NCBI GenBank assembly: GCA_018241265.1
Contig: JAFEEF010000041.1
Coordinates: forward strand, 321 to 54,981
DNA length: 54,661 bases
From: Pseudomonadota bacterium
GTDB taxonomy: Bacteria; Pseudomonadota; Gammaproteobacteria; Burkholderiales; Burkholderiaceae_C
Direction: 5' to 3'
In this document: positions 43,365 to 54,661 of the stretch, in pieces
Layout: every line of letters starts with the position of its first letter
How positions within the stretch are numbered: the first letter of the stretch is position 1
Notes under the pieces: generated by a model
Told to the model about the DNA's origin: nothing
The model's input: only the letters and a program-made list of their open reading frames with translations
The model's database searches: none
Program-made: the position numbers and the translations under genes

Positions 43365-44428
43365 TGGATCGCATGACCGAAGCCCGCGCGCTCCGGCGCT
43401 GCCAACAGGGCCTGACGCTGGTTGAACTGCTGGTTGCGCTGGCCGTCGGCCTGATCGTCGCAATCGCCGCTGTCGCATCCTTGGTCGTCGCCCGCGTAGG
43501 CTTCACCAGCGTGGACAGCAGCACCGAGTTGCGGGAGAACGCGCGCTTTGCTGCAACCTTGATCCAGCGGGTCGTCGATGAGAGCGGCTTCCAGGACGTG
43601 GCGGGTGGGCAGTTCCCCACCGTCAGCGACCAGACCCAATGGCCGAGCGTGCGCGGCTACGACAACGCCGTGTTGCCGTTCGATCCGAACAATCCTTCGG
43701 CCGCGCCGGCCGGATTTCCCGCGCCGGGAACGATCGCAGCGGGCAGCCGGCCGGGGAGTTGCGGCGCCGTGACGGACACGAGCTGCCTCAACGGAAGCGA
43801 CGTGCTCGTCGTGCGTTATTGGGGCGTCAGCCAACCACCTGGTCCGGGAAATCCGGCCGATGGTTCGGTGATCAACTGCGCCGGCGGCAAGGAGCCGGAA
43901 AGAGCCACCGGCCCGTCGTACAGCGTGTTCAGCGTTGCGCTCTCCGTCTCCGGCGAGCCGACGCTCGTCTGCACCTACCAGGATCCGTCCTCCGGCCTCT
44001 GGAAGACCGTGGCGCTGGTGACCGGCGTCGAGGCCTTCCAAGTGCTCTACGGGACCTGGGGCGTTACGGCGGGCAATTGCTCCGGTCCTCCGGTGGATCT
44101 GAACAGCAATCTGCCGATCGCCCAGCAAATGGACACCTACTTGACGGCGGCCGATATGCAGGGGCCGACCGGCGATTGCCCCAACAACTGGGCTCGCGTG
44201 CGGACGCTGCGCATCGGGCTGTTGCTGCGCGGTATTCCTGGCACGGCCGTCGTGGCCGCGGCAACCGCGGCGAGCGTGCCGGTGCTGGGCATGCCGCTGG
44301 CCCGCTACTTCGCCGGCGACGACCAGCAGGATCCCGGATCGAAGCTGGGCGTGCCCGCCGACGGACGCCTGCGCACGCAGATGGTCTTCACCGTCGCGCT
44401 GCGTAACCTGCAGCAGGCGCGGCCATGA
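43364..44428 (+). CDS. pilW: Type IV pilus minor pilin PilW
   Basis: This 354-residue minor pilin has leader ..RRCQQG before LTLVELLVALAVGLIVAIAAVAS with Glu at +5. Its long extracellular part is typical of PilW, which is the largest of the priming pilins. The ATG shares its first base with the last base of the pilV stop (TGATG), and an in-frame second ATG lies three codons later. The stop overlaps the pilX start, so the genes are translationally coupled. Confidence 0.93.
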   Translation: MDRMTEARALRRCQQGLTLVELLVALAVGLIVAIAAVASLVVARVGFTSVDSSTELRENARFAATLIQRVVDESGFQDVAGGQFPTVSDQTQWPSVRGYDNAVLPFDPNNPSAAPAGFPAPGTIAAGSRPGSCGAVTDTSCLNGSDVLVVRYWGVSQPPGPGNPADGSVINCAGGKEPERATGPSYSVFSVALSVSGEPTLVCTYQDPSSGLWKTVALVTGVEAFQVLYGTWGVTAGNCSGPPVDLNSNLPIAQQMDTYLTAADMQGPTGDCPNNWARVRTLRIGLLLRGIPGTAVVAAATAASVPVLGMPLARYFAGDDQQDPGSKLGVPADGRLRTQMVFTVALRNLQQARP

Positions 44429-45036
44429 TGCAGCCAGCCGTCGTCCGCCGACGTGGCGGCCAGCGTGGACTGACGCTGATCGTCGTGATGCTGATCCTCG
44501 TCGTCGTGATGATCCTCGGCGTGGGCGGAGCGCAGATCGCGCTGCTCGGCGAGCGCTCGACGCGCTACGACCGCGACTACCTGATCGCGTCGCAAGCGGC
44601 CGAGGCCGCGCTGATGGATGCGGAGTTCGACATCGCCGGCCCGAACAACTCCGGCGGCAACCGCGTGGCCCAGTTCACCCAAGCGAGCACCGGGGCGTTC
44701 AAGGACAACTGTGCCGGGACTGGCACGAGCCTCGGACTGTGCAATCCGACGTTGCCGGGAACGACACCCGTGTGGGCGGCGGTCGATTTCACCGATGCCA
44801 CGAAGACCGTCACGTTCGGCCAGTTCACCGGCCGCTCGTACGCGTCGCAGCCGGGCCTCAGTGTCGGCATTCAGCCGGCGCTCTGGCCGCACTACATCAT
44901 CGAGGTCGTGCCGGACATGGCGATCCGCGGCGATGCGTCGGTGGCTGGCCAGAAGATCATGTATCGCATCACCGCGATGGGCTTCGGCCCGCGCCAGGAC
45001 GTGCAGGTCGTGATGCAGACGTCCTTCAGGAAGTGA
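44425..45036 (+). CDS. pilX: Type IV pilus minor pilin PilX
   Basis: This 203-residue minor pilin has leader RRRGGQRG before LTLIVVMLILVVVMILGVGG. The Glu at +5 is replaced by Val, as is usual for PilX and its secretion-system counterpart GspK; this fits a position at the very tip. Family segments include LLGERSTRYDRDYLIASQAAEAAL. The ATG overlaps the pilW stop (ATGA). Confidence 0.93.
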   Translation: MMQPAVVRRRGGQRGLTLIVVMLILVVVMILGVGGAQIALLGERSTRYDRDYLIASQAAEAALMDAEFDIAGPNNSGGNRVAQFTQASTGAFKDNCAGTGTSLGLCNPTLPGTTPVWAAVDFTDATKTVTFGQFTGRSYASQPGLSVGIQPALWPHYIIEVVPDMAIRGDASVAGQKIMYRITAMGFGPRQDVQVVMQTSFRK

Positions 45037-45041
45037 CGACC

Positions 45042-48000
45042 ATGGATCCGATCGCCCATCTCTTGCGTGTCGCGGCCACGGACCGGCGATTGCGCTGGCT
45101 ACGTTGGTTGATAGGTCCGCTCGCGGTGCTGGCGATCATCGGCTCGGTCTTGAGCCAGACGGCGCCGCCGCCCAATCCGCCTGTGACGCTGTCGGCGGAG
45201 CCGCTCTATGCGCGTGGCGCGCGTGCCAAGCCCACGCTGACGCTGGCGCTTTCCGTGGAATTCCCGACTGTCGGCGCTCAGTATCTCAGCGGCGTCAACG
45301 GGCAGTCTTGGGACAACACCTATTCCGCGACGACGCAATATCCCGGCTATTTCGATACCGAGAGCTGTTACGTCTATAACGATCAGCCGACCGTTCCGAA
45401 TGGTGCGAATGCCGGCGACTACAAGCGATTCGACCGGCTCGGTGCCGCGACATCGGCCACTGATCCCAACCCGAGAAGCTGCGCCGGCTTGGGCTTCTCC
45501 GGCAACATGATGAATTGGGCGTCCAGTTCGGCGGTCGACATCCTGCGTTACGGTTTGACGGGCGGCGACCGCGTGATCGATACAACGACGCTGACGGTGC
45601 TGCAGCGCGCCGTCCTGCCGAACGCGACGGTCTCGAGCAATTTCTGGAACGGTACGAACTTTCCGGACAAGCAACTGACGCTCCAGCAGGCACAGCAGGC
45701 CATGCCGATCGGCATGCTCGGCACCTACAAGGACGTCGTGCACATCGCCAATTGCCTCAATCGCATCCACTTCGGCACCGAGGCGACCGGCAGTTGCTCG
45801 TATCCCGGCAACAACTCGGATCTGGGCATCACGACGGCAGGGCAGCACGGCTCGATCGATCCCGCGCCCGGTACGCCCTATGTGGGCTCGCTGCCGCCGG
45901 AGTTCTCGAGCTCGCCCTGCGCCTCGGAGAACGGCACCTGCAACTTCACCGGCACGATGCGCGTCGCATACGGCGCCGGCACGAGCTGGTACTTCACATC
46001 GGCGACGAGTCCGATCTCGTGCTCCAACGGCGTGTTCGGCGATCCGGATGTCGGCATTCTCAAGGCGTGCTACCTGGCACCCGATACGACCGGCTGGTCG
46101 CCCAGTCCTTGGAACTCGCAACAACTGACGAGCGACGGTTTCTTCTATGCGCGCGTTTCCGTCTGCGACAGCGATTCGAGCGGCAACCTGATCGACCCGC
46201 GCACCAGCCTTTGCGTGCGCTACCCGAGCGGCAACTACAAGCCGGTCGGCAACATGCAGAAGTACAGCGACCGACTGCGGGTCGCTGTATTCGGCTATCT
46301 GAACGATCCCAGTGCCAATCCGAATCAACGCTACGGCGGCGTACTGCGCGTACCGATGAAGTATGTCGGGCCGACGTACTACGACCAGAACTACAACCTG
46401 GTGTCCGGTACCAATCCGAACGAAGAGTGGGATCCTTCCACGGGCGTCTTCCTGGCCAATCCCGACAACAACACGACCGTGGGCAGCGGGCCCTCGTACA
46501 ACGGCCCGAACGTCAGCGGCGCGATCAACTATCTAAACCAGTTCGGGCGGACCGGAGTGTTCGGTCAGTACAAGACCAACGACCCCGTGAGCGAGCTCTA
46601 CTACGAGAGCGTGCGCTACCTGCAGGGCCTGCAGCCGACGCCGCAGGCCACTAGCGGGATGACGGCCGACAACACGGCAGGCTTGCTCGATGGCTTCCCG
46701 ATCACCACGAACTGGGCCGATCCCCAACCGGCAATGAGCAACACGACGGCGGACAATCCGGGGAACTACGCCTGCTTCGCCAACAACATCGTCACGATCG
46801 GCGATATCCATACGCACAACGATGCGTCCATCCCCGCCGGTCCGGACGCGAAGAACGCCGCATATTTTGCAGGAGGCACGAGCAACTTCTCGCGGCCTGC
46901 CAAGGTCTCCGGTACCGGGCCGTATTCGGACAACCAGCCTGATTTCTACTATTGGATGACGGTGGTCGGCGGATTCGAAGCGGGTTCGAAGATCTCGTAT
47001 CTGGATGGCAACGGCGTCGGGCAGTGGACGAACGACCCCATGAACCCTAGCCTCAACGGTGGCCTGTCGGGAATGGCCACGGCCTCTCCCTATGGGGATT
47101 ACGACTCGTATTTCATGGCCGGCATCGCCTATTGGGCCAATACGCACGACATCCGCGGCAAGGACTGGAAGGACGGGAGCGGCAACCCCAACCCGTTGCA
47201 GCGCCCGGGCATGCGGATCACGAGCTACATGCTCGACGTCAACGAATTCGGCGCATCCAGCGACCCGTCCGCGCGCCATATCAATCAGTTCTTCCTGGCG
47301 GCCAAATACGGTGGCTTCAAGGACGTGACGGGGACGGGTAATCCGTTCAAATCGTCCGCCACCAGCACCAAGGGCGACAACACCGACTGGTCGGGTAGTA
47401 TCAACGGCACCGAGGCCACGAACTACTTCCTGTCCAGTTCGGCGAGTGCGGTACTGTCGGCGCTGAACACCATTTTTGCGAAGGCCGCCTCGTCGGCCAA
47501 CAGCATCGCCGGCGGCGCCATCTCCGCTCAGTCGCTGACGCAGGGGCCAGGCTTCGTGTATCAGGCGCAGTTCGACCCGGCGTCCTGGGGCGGGGATCTT
47601 CTCGCTTACCCGGTCTCTGCCGACGCGAACGGCGTCGTCACGCTCGGCGACGCGGCCTGGCAGGCTTCGCTGGCGTTGGCGGCCAAGGCCGGTGCGACAT
47701 CGCCGGCGGGCGCGTCGCGCAACATCGTGGTGGGCAAGAATCGTCCGTCGGGGTTGCCCGTGGCGATGAATTTCGCCTGGGACAGCCTGGACACCACGAC
47801 GCAGGCGGCCCTGCTCACCCCTCCCTATACGCCGGGTGCTTCGCCGGATCCCGTCGACACCGGGCAAGCGCGGGTGCTTTATCTGCGCGGCGACCAGTCG
47901 AACGAAGGGCAGAACGGACTGAAGTTCCGTACTCGGACCAACATCCTGGGCGACATCGTCAACTCGGGCGTCTTCTTCATGGGTGCGCCGTCGACAGCCA

Positions 48001-49625
48001 TCTCGGATTCGACCTACACGGCGTTTTACAACAACCATCTGGGACGCAAACACGCCCTTTTCGTCGGCGCCAACGACGGCATGCTGCATGCGTTCGATCC
48101 CGATCACGGGGACGGCGGCGTTGCAGGCGGCGACGAACTGTTCGCCTACATCCCGAGCTGGGTGGTGCCCAACCTCGCGAACCTCACATCGCCGAACTAT
48201 GTGCACCAGAGCTATGTCGATGCCACGCCGGCGGTGGCCGAAGCCCTTGTCGGATCGGACTGGAAGACGGTGCTGGTCGGCGGCACGGGCGGTGGCGGAC
48301 AGGGCGTCTATGCGCTCGATGTGAGCGATCCGGCCGCGTTCGACGCAAGCAAGGTGCTGTGGGAGTTCACCGACGCGGACGATCGCGATCTTGGTAATGT
48401 GATTGGACGGGCGCAGATCCTGAAGTTCCGTACCAGCGCATCCGGCGCGTCGACGGTCACCTACAAGTATTTCGCCGTGGTGGCGAGCGGCGTGAACAAC
48501 TACGTGAACGACGGGCACTACAGCATGAACGGGGCGCCCGCCATCTTCCTGCTCGACCTTGCCAAGTCTCCGTCCGAGCAGTGGACTCAGAACGTCAACT
48601 ACTACAAGATCGGCGGTAGCCAGATCGACGGATCGCCCTTGCTTGCCAAGGACACGTTCAGGACGGCGAGCGATCAGCAGAGCGGGATGGTCGGATTCAC
48701 GGCTCGCCCAAGCATCGATGGCGCGGTCGCGCAACTCTACGCTGGTGACCTGCAAGGCAACATCTGGAAGATCGACTTCACACAGGCAACCGGCGGAACG
48801 AGCGACTGGATGCTGTCGAAGCTGTCGTACTTTCTCGACGCGAGCTTGCTGCCGATGCCGCTCTACACTGCCCAGGATGCCTCAGGCAATCCGCAGCCGA
48901 TCACTATGGAACCGGCAATCATCAACGGACCGAATCGAGGCATCATCGTGAGCTTCGGGACTGGCAAGTTCGTGGAAGTCGCCGACCTTGCAAGCACTGC
49001 GCAGCAGTCCGTCTATGCGATCTTCGACAACAACACGGCAACACCGGACACGACGACGAGCCCGTCGAGCGCGATCAAGGGCCGCTCTCGTCTCCAGCAA
49101 GGGAGCTATTCGGTCGACGAAAAGTCGCAAGGGACGCTCACGGTACCCAGCTTCACCTGGGGGCGGCCGATGGTGGATGACGATGGCAACATGACCACGG
49201 AGCGGTCGGGCTGGTACTTCGATTTCACGACCAGCGGGGAGCGGCAGATCAGCAATTTCCAGATTGTTGCCGGGAAGGTCGAGTTCGGATCGGTCATTCC
49301 ACCGACCAATAGCTGCGACAACGGAAGCGGCAATATCTATGTCATCGACGTTGTCGACGGACAAGGCACTTCGACGGTGTCGGACGTCGGCATTCCGGGG
49401 CAGCCATTTCTGCCCGAGACTGCAACCATGATCAACTTCGTGGATACCGGCTCGACCGGCTCGCAAATCTCGGGGTCTCAGTACACGACCATTCAACAGG
49501 GGGCAGGCGGCGTCAGCCTCCCGGGCACTACCGTGACGAACATGTCGCTGAACGGAAGGCTGAGCTGGCGCGAGGTGACCAACTTCCAATGCGTCAAGAG
49601 CTCGCCGATAGGGATCTGCCCGTGA
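45042..49625 (+). CDS. pilY1: Type IV pilus tip-associated protein PilY1 (PilC family)
   Basis: This 1527-residue secreted protein combines with minor pilins at the pilus tip and supports adhesion and extension. The C-terminal PilC/PilY beta-propeller spans about 960-1330 (for example GANDGMLHAFDPDHGDG, FAYIPSWVVPNL, VGGTGGGGQGVYALDV, WEFTDADDRDLGNVIG). An Asp/Gly-rich loop DPDHGDGGVAGGDE inside a blade resembles a calcium loop. The N-terminus has a hydrophobic segment only after about 27 residues, and the region where PilY1 often has a von Willebrand A metal site (DxSxS) reads KPTLTLALSVEFPTVGAQY, lacking it. It begins 5 bp after pilX. Confidence 0.94.
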   Translation: MDPIAHLLRVAATDRRLRWLRWLIGPLAVLAIIGSVLSQTAPPPNPPVTLSAEPLYARGARAKPTLTLALSVEFPTVGAQYLSGVNGQSWDNTYSATTQYPGYFDTESCYVYNDQPTVPNGANAGDYKRFDRLGAATSATDPNPRSCAGLGFSGNMMNWASSSAVDILRYGLTGGDRVIDTTTLTVLQRAVLPNATVSSNFWNGTNFPDKQLTLQQAQQAMPIGMLGTYKDVVHIANCLNRIHFGTEATGSCSYPGNNSDLGITTAGQHGSIDPAPGTPYVGSLPPEFSSSPCASENGTCNFTGTMRVAYGAGTSWYFTSATSPISCSNGVFGDPDVGILKACYLAPDTTGWSPSPWNSQQLTSDGFFYARVSVCDSDSSGNLIDPRTSLCVRYPSGNYKPVGNMQKYSDRLRVAVFGYLNDPSANPNQRYGGVLRVPMKYVGPTYYDQNYNLVSGTNPNEEWDPSTGVFLANPDNNTTVGSGPSYNGPNVSGAINYLNQFGRTGVFGQYKTNDPVSELYYESVRYLQGLQPTPQATSGMTADNTAGLLDGFPITTNWADPQPAMSNTTADNPGNYACFANNIVTIGDIHTHNDASIPAGPDAKNAAYFAGGTSNFSRPAKVSGTGPYSDNQPDFYYWMTVVGGFEAGSKISYLDGNGVGQWTNDPMNPSLNGGLSGMATASPYGDYDSYFMAGIAYWANTHDIRGKDWKDGSGNPNPLQRPGMRITSYMLDVNEFGASSDPSARHINQFFLAAKYGGFKDVTGTGNPFKSSATSTKGDNTDWSGSINGTEATNYFLSSSASAVLSALNTIFAKAASSANSIAGGAISAQSLTQGPGFVYQAQFDPASWGGDLLAYPVSADANGVVTLGDAAWQASLALAAKAGATSPAGASRNIVVGKNRPSGLPVAMNFAWDSLDTTTQAALLTPPYTPGASPDPVDTGQARVLYLRGDQSNEGQNGLKFRTRTNILGDIVNSGVFFMGAPSTAISDSTYTAFYNNHLGRKHALFVGANDGMLHAFDPDHGDGGVAGGDELFAYIPSWVVPNLANLTSPNYVHQSYVDATPAVAEALVGSDWKTVLVGGTGGGGQGVYALDVSDPAAFDASKVLWEFTDADDRDLGNVIGRAQILKFRTSASGASTVTYKYFAVVASGVNNYVNDGHYSMNGAPAIFLLDLAKSPSEQWTQNVNYYKIGGSQIDGSPLLAKDTFRTASDQQSGMVGFTARPSIDGAVAQLYAGDLQGNIWKIDFTQATGGTSDWMLSKLSYFLDASLLPMPLYTAQDASGNPQPITMEPAIINGPNRGIIVSFGTGKFVEVADLASTAQQSVYAIFDNNTATPDTTTSPSSAIKGRSRLQQGSYSVDEKSQGTLTVPSFTWGRPMVDDDGNMTTERSGWYFDFTTSGERQISNFQIVAGKVEFGSVIPPTNSCDNGSGNIYVIDVVDGQGTSTVSDVGIPGQPFLPETATMINFVDTGSTGSQISGSQYTTIQQGAGGVSLPGTTVTNMSLNGRLSWREVTNFQCVKSSPIGICP

Positions 49626-50113
49626 AGACGAAGCATGGGCGGGGCTTCACGCTGATCGAGCTGATGATCGTTGTGGCGATCGTGGCCATACTCGCGGTCG
49701 TCGCGTACCCGGCCTACACGAACTCGATCATCAAGGGCAAGCGCGGGCAGGGCCGGGCGGCTCTGCTCGATCTGATGCAGCAAGAAGAGCGCTACCTGAC
49801 GCAGACAGGCTCGTACGCCACATGGACCGACACGAATGGCCCTGCGACCGTCAATGGCGGGACCGTCTCGCCGATTCCGTTCAAGACGTTCTCGGGCGAC
49901 ACGCCGAGCGATGCGGCCTACACCGTCTACGCCACGACATGTCCGATTACCCCCGTACCTGCGCTCAACGAATGCGTGATGGCCTACGCTGTGCCGACCT
50001 TCTCCGACACGGACGTCGGGACGCTCACCATCCAGAGCACCGGCGTCAAGAGCTGCGCGGTCAGCCCCCCCAACTGGGCCACGTCGCCCGCCCAGCCGAC
50101 ACAATGCTGGTGA
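49622..50113 (+). CDS. pilE: Type IV pilin-like minor pilin PilE
   Basis: This protein of about 163 residues has a short leader MKTKHGRG before FTLIELMIVVAIVAILAVVAYP with Glu at +5, and an AYTNSIIKGKRGQGRAALLDLMQQEERY segment typical of minor PilE proteins that end pilVWXY1E operons. The C-terminal half has cysteines likely to form the D-region disulfide. The GTG at 49622 overlaps the pilY1 stop (GTGA) and follows GGGA by seven bases; a start further upstream would sit inside pilY1. Confidence 0.92.
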   Translation: MKTKHGRGFTLIELMIVVAIVAILAVVAYPAYTNSIIKGKRGQGRAALLDLMQQEERYLTQTGSYATWTDTNGPATVNGGTVSPIPFKTFSGDTPSDAAYTVYATTCPITPVPALNECVMAYAVPTFSDTDVGTLTIQSTGVKSCAVSPPNWATSPAQPTQCW

Positions 50114-50733
50114 AGGCCATCGTGCTTGTTCGTCCTCGGTGCCCGCGGCGACGCCTCGGCGGTTTCACGCTGATCGAGCTGATGGTCACGTTCGTCGTCG
50201 TGGCCGTGATGCTCACGCTGGCGGCGCCCAGCTTCGTCACGTTTCAGAAGAACTCGCAGCTGCGCGGAGCAGCCAATGCGATGCTTTCCGCGGTGACGGC
50301 AGGCCGCGCGGAGGCGATGAAGCGCCAGCTGAACGTCTATCTGCGGCCGGGCAGTCCGACAGCGCCAAGCGACGACTGGGCTCAGGGGTGGTACCTCTAT
50401 GTCGACGGCAATTGGGACCACGTGTATTCGAGCGACGCGGCCTCTCAGGACGTGTTGCTCAGCACGCAGGATGCCCTTCCGCCCGGCGTCGTTGCCCAGA
50501 GCAAGGACTATGTCGCCAGCGATGGCACCTCGCACTTCATCGCGATTTCCGGGGCCGGCTTTGCGATCGACGGGGGCGGCGCACTGCTGGCGTCGCAAAG
50601 CATCTCGTTCACCAACGGTACCGACACGCGCCTGCTCGTCATCGACGGCTCAGGCCGGTTGCGGGTGTGCGTTCCACCGCCGGGCACGCCGAACAGTCCG
50701 GCCGATCCGAGCTGCGGTGTCAATCAGCTTTGA
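50104..50733 (+). CDS. fimT: GspH/FimT family minor pilin
   Basis: This 209-residue prepilin-like protein has leader ..PRRRLGG before FTLIELMVTFVVVAVMLTLAAPSF with Glu at +5, then the FimT/GspH beta domain with GRAEAMKRQLNVYLRP and a short cysteine pair near the end. FimT/FimU proteins act in pilus priming, and FimT-like minor pilins bind DNA in some naturally competent bacteria. The ATG at 50104 overlaps pilE by 10 bp; an in-frame GTG at 50110 that overlaps the pilE stop is an alternative. It ends the minor-pilin operon. Confidence 0.9.
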   Translation: MLVKAIVLVRPRCPRRRLGGFTLIELMVTFVVVAVMLTLAAPSFVTFQKNSQLRGAANAMLSAVTAGRAEAMKRQLNVYLRPGSPTAPSDDWAQGWYLYVDGNWDHVYSSDAASQDVLLSTQDALPPGVVAQSKDYVASDGTSHFIAISGAGFAIDGGGALLASQSISFTNGTDTRLLVIDGSGRLRVCVPPPGTPNSPADPSCGVNQL

Positions 50734-50800
50734 GGCCGCGCCGGGCGCACTTCATGGCGTGCCATGATCGAGCGCACGTTGCCTTGCCGCTGCTCGACCC

Positions 50801-51502
50801 TTGGCCCGCCTCCCCCGCGCCGTCCTCGCCGGCGAACTCCACCTCGTCATCCACCGCGGCCAGAGCGGCTTGCCGGTCTTTCTGGATGACGACGATCGGC
50901 GCCGCTACCTCGACGCGCTGACCACGGCCGCGCGCGACCACGACGTCGCGGTCCACGCCTATGCGCTGCGCCCCACGCAGGTGCGCTTGCTGCTGACGCC
51001 GTCGACCGGCGGCGCGCTGGCGGGACTGATGCAGTCGATCGGGCGGCGCTACGTGCGCGGCTTCAACCAGGCGCATGGCCGCACCGGCACGCCATGGGAA
51101 GGGCGCTTCCGCTCGACCGTGGTCGAGGCGGCACGCTACTTCGTCCCCGGTCTGCGCTTCGTCGAGGAGATCGGGGTCGGCACCGAAGACGCGATCGATA
51201 CGACCGATCCGTTCGCCTCGAGCGCCCCGCATCACCTCGGCCTCCAGCCGAACCCGCTGATCACCGAGCATCCGGGCTTCTGGACCCTCGGCAACACGCC
51301 GTTCGAACGCGAGGCCGCCTACCGCACGCTCCACGACATGCCGCTCCCGCCGGACGAGCGCCGGCGGATCGCCGATGCAGCGCTGAAGGGCTGGGCGCTC
51401 GCCTCGGACGCCTATGCCGCCCAGGCGGCGGAGCAGGCGGGCCGGCGTACGCGACCGGCCGCCCGCGGTCGTCCGCGCGTGCACAAGCCTGGGGACGATT
51501 AA
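50801..51502 (+). CDS. Transposase-like protein of the REP-associated tyrosine transposase (Y1/RAYT) family, catalytic residues lost
   Basis: This 233-residue protein is similar to the single-domain Y1 transposases associated with REP repeats: MARLPRAVLAGELHLVIHRG start, GRRYVRGFNQAHGRTGTPWEGRFRS, and a basic C-terminus. The His-hydrophobic-His metal site expected at (M)PNHVHLLL reads RPTQVRLLL, so both histidines are missing. The usual RYIELNPVRAG segment reads RFVEEIGVGTE. It should be unable to cut DNA, but the reading frame is intact. The start is TTG at 50801 by family comparison, without a clear ribosome-binding site. Related genes are often found just before gltB in Burkholderiales, as I recall. 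Confidence 0.8.
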   Translation: MARLPRAVLAGELHLVIHRGQSGLPVFLDDDDRRRYLDALTTAARDHDVAVHAYALRPTQVRLLLTPSTGGALAGLMQSIGRRYVRGFNQAHGRTGTPWEGRFRSTVVEAARYFVPGLRFVEEIGVGTEDAIDTTDPFASSAPHHLGLQPNPLITEHPGFWTLGNTPFEREAAYRTLHDMPLPPDERRRIADAALKGWALASDAYAAQAAEQAGRRTRPAARGRPRVHKPGDD

Positions 51503-51567
51503 TGTGTCCCCAATTAAATTCCATCGGAAGAGTGATGTGATTAATTAGTGTCTGACCCCATTTTATT
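51490..51567. repeat. REP-like repeats at the 3' end of the transposase-like gene
   Basis: TGGGGAC (51490-51496) and GTCCCCA (51506-51512) form a hairpin whose loop contains the transposase stop codon. Two degenerate direct copies follow the pattern TTAAT..GTGTC..CCCCA..TTxxATT: 51499-51520 and 51541-51567. Such CCCC/GGGG hairpin sequences with AATTAA flanks are typical of RAYT-associated repeats. The AT-rich copies contrast sharply with the rest of the window. Confidence 0.65.
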
Positions 51568-51571
51568 CGGA

Positions 51572-51600
51572 TTGAAACCGTTGCTGCGCTGCAGTATTCT
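51572..51600 (+). promoter_or_regulatory. Candidate promoter of gltB
   Basis: TTGAAA (51572-51577) and TATTCT (51595-51600) are spaced by 17 bp, 34 bp before the gltB GTG. The -35 box begins 5 bp after the second REP-like copy. Confidence 0.6.
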
Positions 51601-51633
51601 TCCGCTCCCCCTGCCAACTTCGGGAGAGCGCCG

Positions 51634-54661
<3,028 letters not shown>

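Noticed and set aside
42551-50733. A mobile island boundary (integrase, att site, tRNA) around the minor-pilin operon
   Set aside because: No integrase, tRNA or direct repeats were seen; any transfer would have been by homologous recombination, as the dgt break suggests.

Overview
The window is chromosomal DNA from a GC-rich betaproteobacterium, most likely a Burkholderiales member. The reasons are a strong G/C preference at codon third positions, the pilMNOPQ - aroK - aroB - dgt - gltB gene order, a Burkholderiales-type general porin, a divergent gspC next to a gspG..F operon, and an lptM-lysA pair divergent from cyaY. No tRNA, rRNA, CRISPR array, prophage or intact insertion sequence was seen.

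Layout: (1) 1-3525: the 5' end of an AMP-forming acyl-CoA ligase, a divergent Crp/Fnr regulator, a cytosolic 5'-nucleotidase and a Lon-like AAA+ ATPase. (2) 3702-15200: an 11-gene type II secretion operon on the minus strand (gspG-H-I-J-K-L-M-N-D-E-F) with divergent gspC. (3) 15225-19374: a CobT-like phosphoribosyltransferase, threonine deaminase, a strong candidate small RNA with anti-Shine-Dalgarno motifs, an OsmC-family protein and Coq7. (4) 19657-27047: a porin with a clear terminator, then a peptide ABC transporter operon with a small lipoprotein gene inside it. (5) 27044-31308: lysA, lptM (55 codons), cyaY and PBP1A. (6) 31560-42550: pilMNOPQ, a 947-residue Ig-like lipoprotein, aroK, aroB and dgt. 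(7) 42708-50733: a translationally coupled minor-pilin operon, pilV-pilW-pilX-pilY1-pilE-fimT. (8) 50801 to the end: a transposase-like gene of the REP-associated (RAYT) type whose histidine pair is gone, REP-like repeats at its 3' end, and gltB running off the edge.

How it fits together: two related envelope machines dominate. One is the type II secretion system with its own pseudopilins and secretin. The other is the type IV pilus, with its alignment complex and secretin (pilMNOPQ) and its priming/tip proteins (minor pilins plus PilY1). The rest is housekeeping: shikimate pathway, isoleucine and lysine synthesis, ubiquinone, cell wall, glutamate synthesis and peptide uptake.

Most notable points: the minus-strand sRNA candidate at 18051-18171; a codon-usage break inside dgt near 42.09 kb that continues toward the minor-pilin operon; the degenerate RAYT with REP-like tail abutting the gltB promoter; the Ig-like lipoprotein wedged between pilQ and aroK; an unusual CobT active-site region; Ala instead of Gly before the GspG cleavage site; and a palindrome/direct-repeat array between gspG and gspC.
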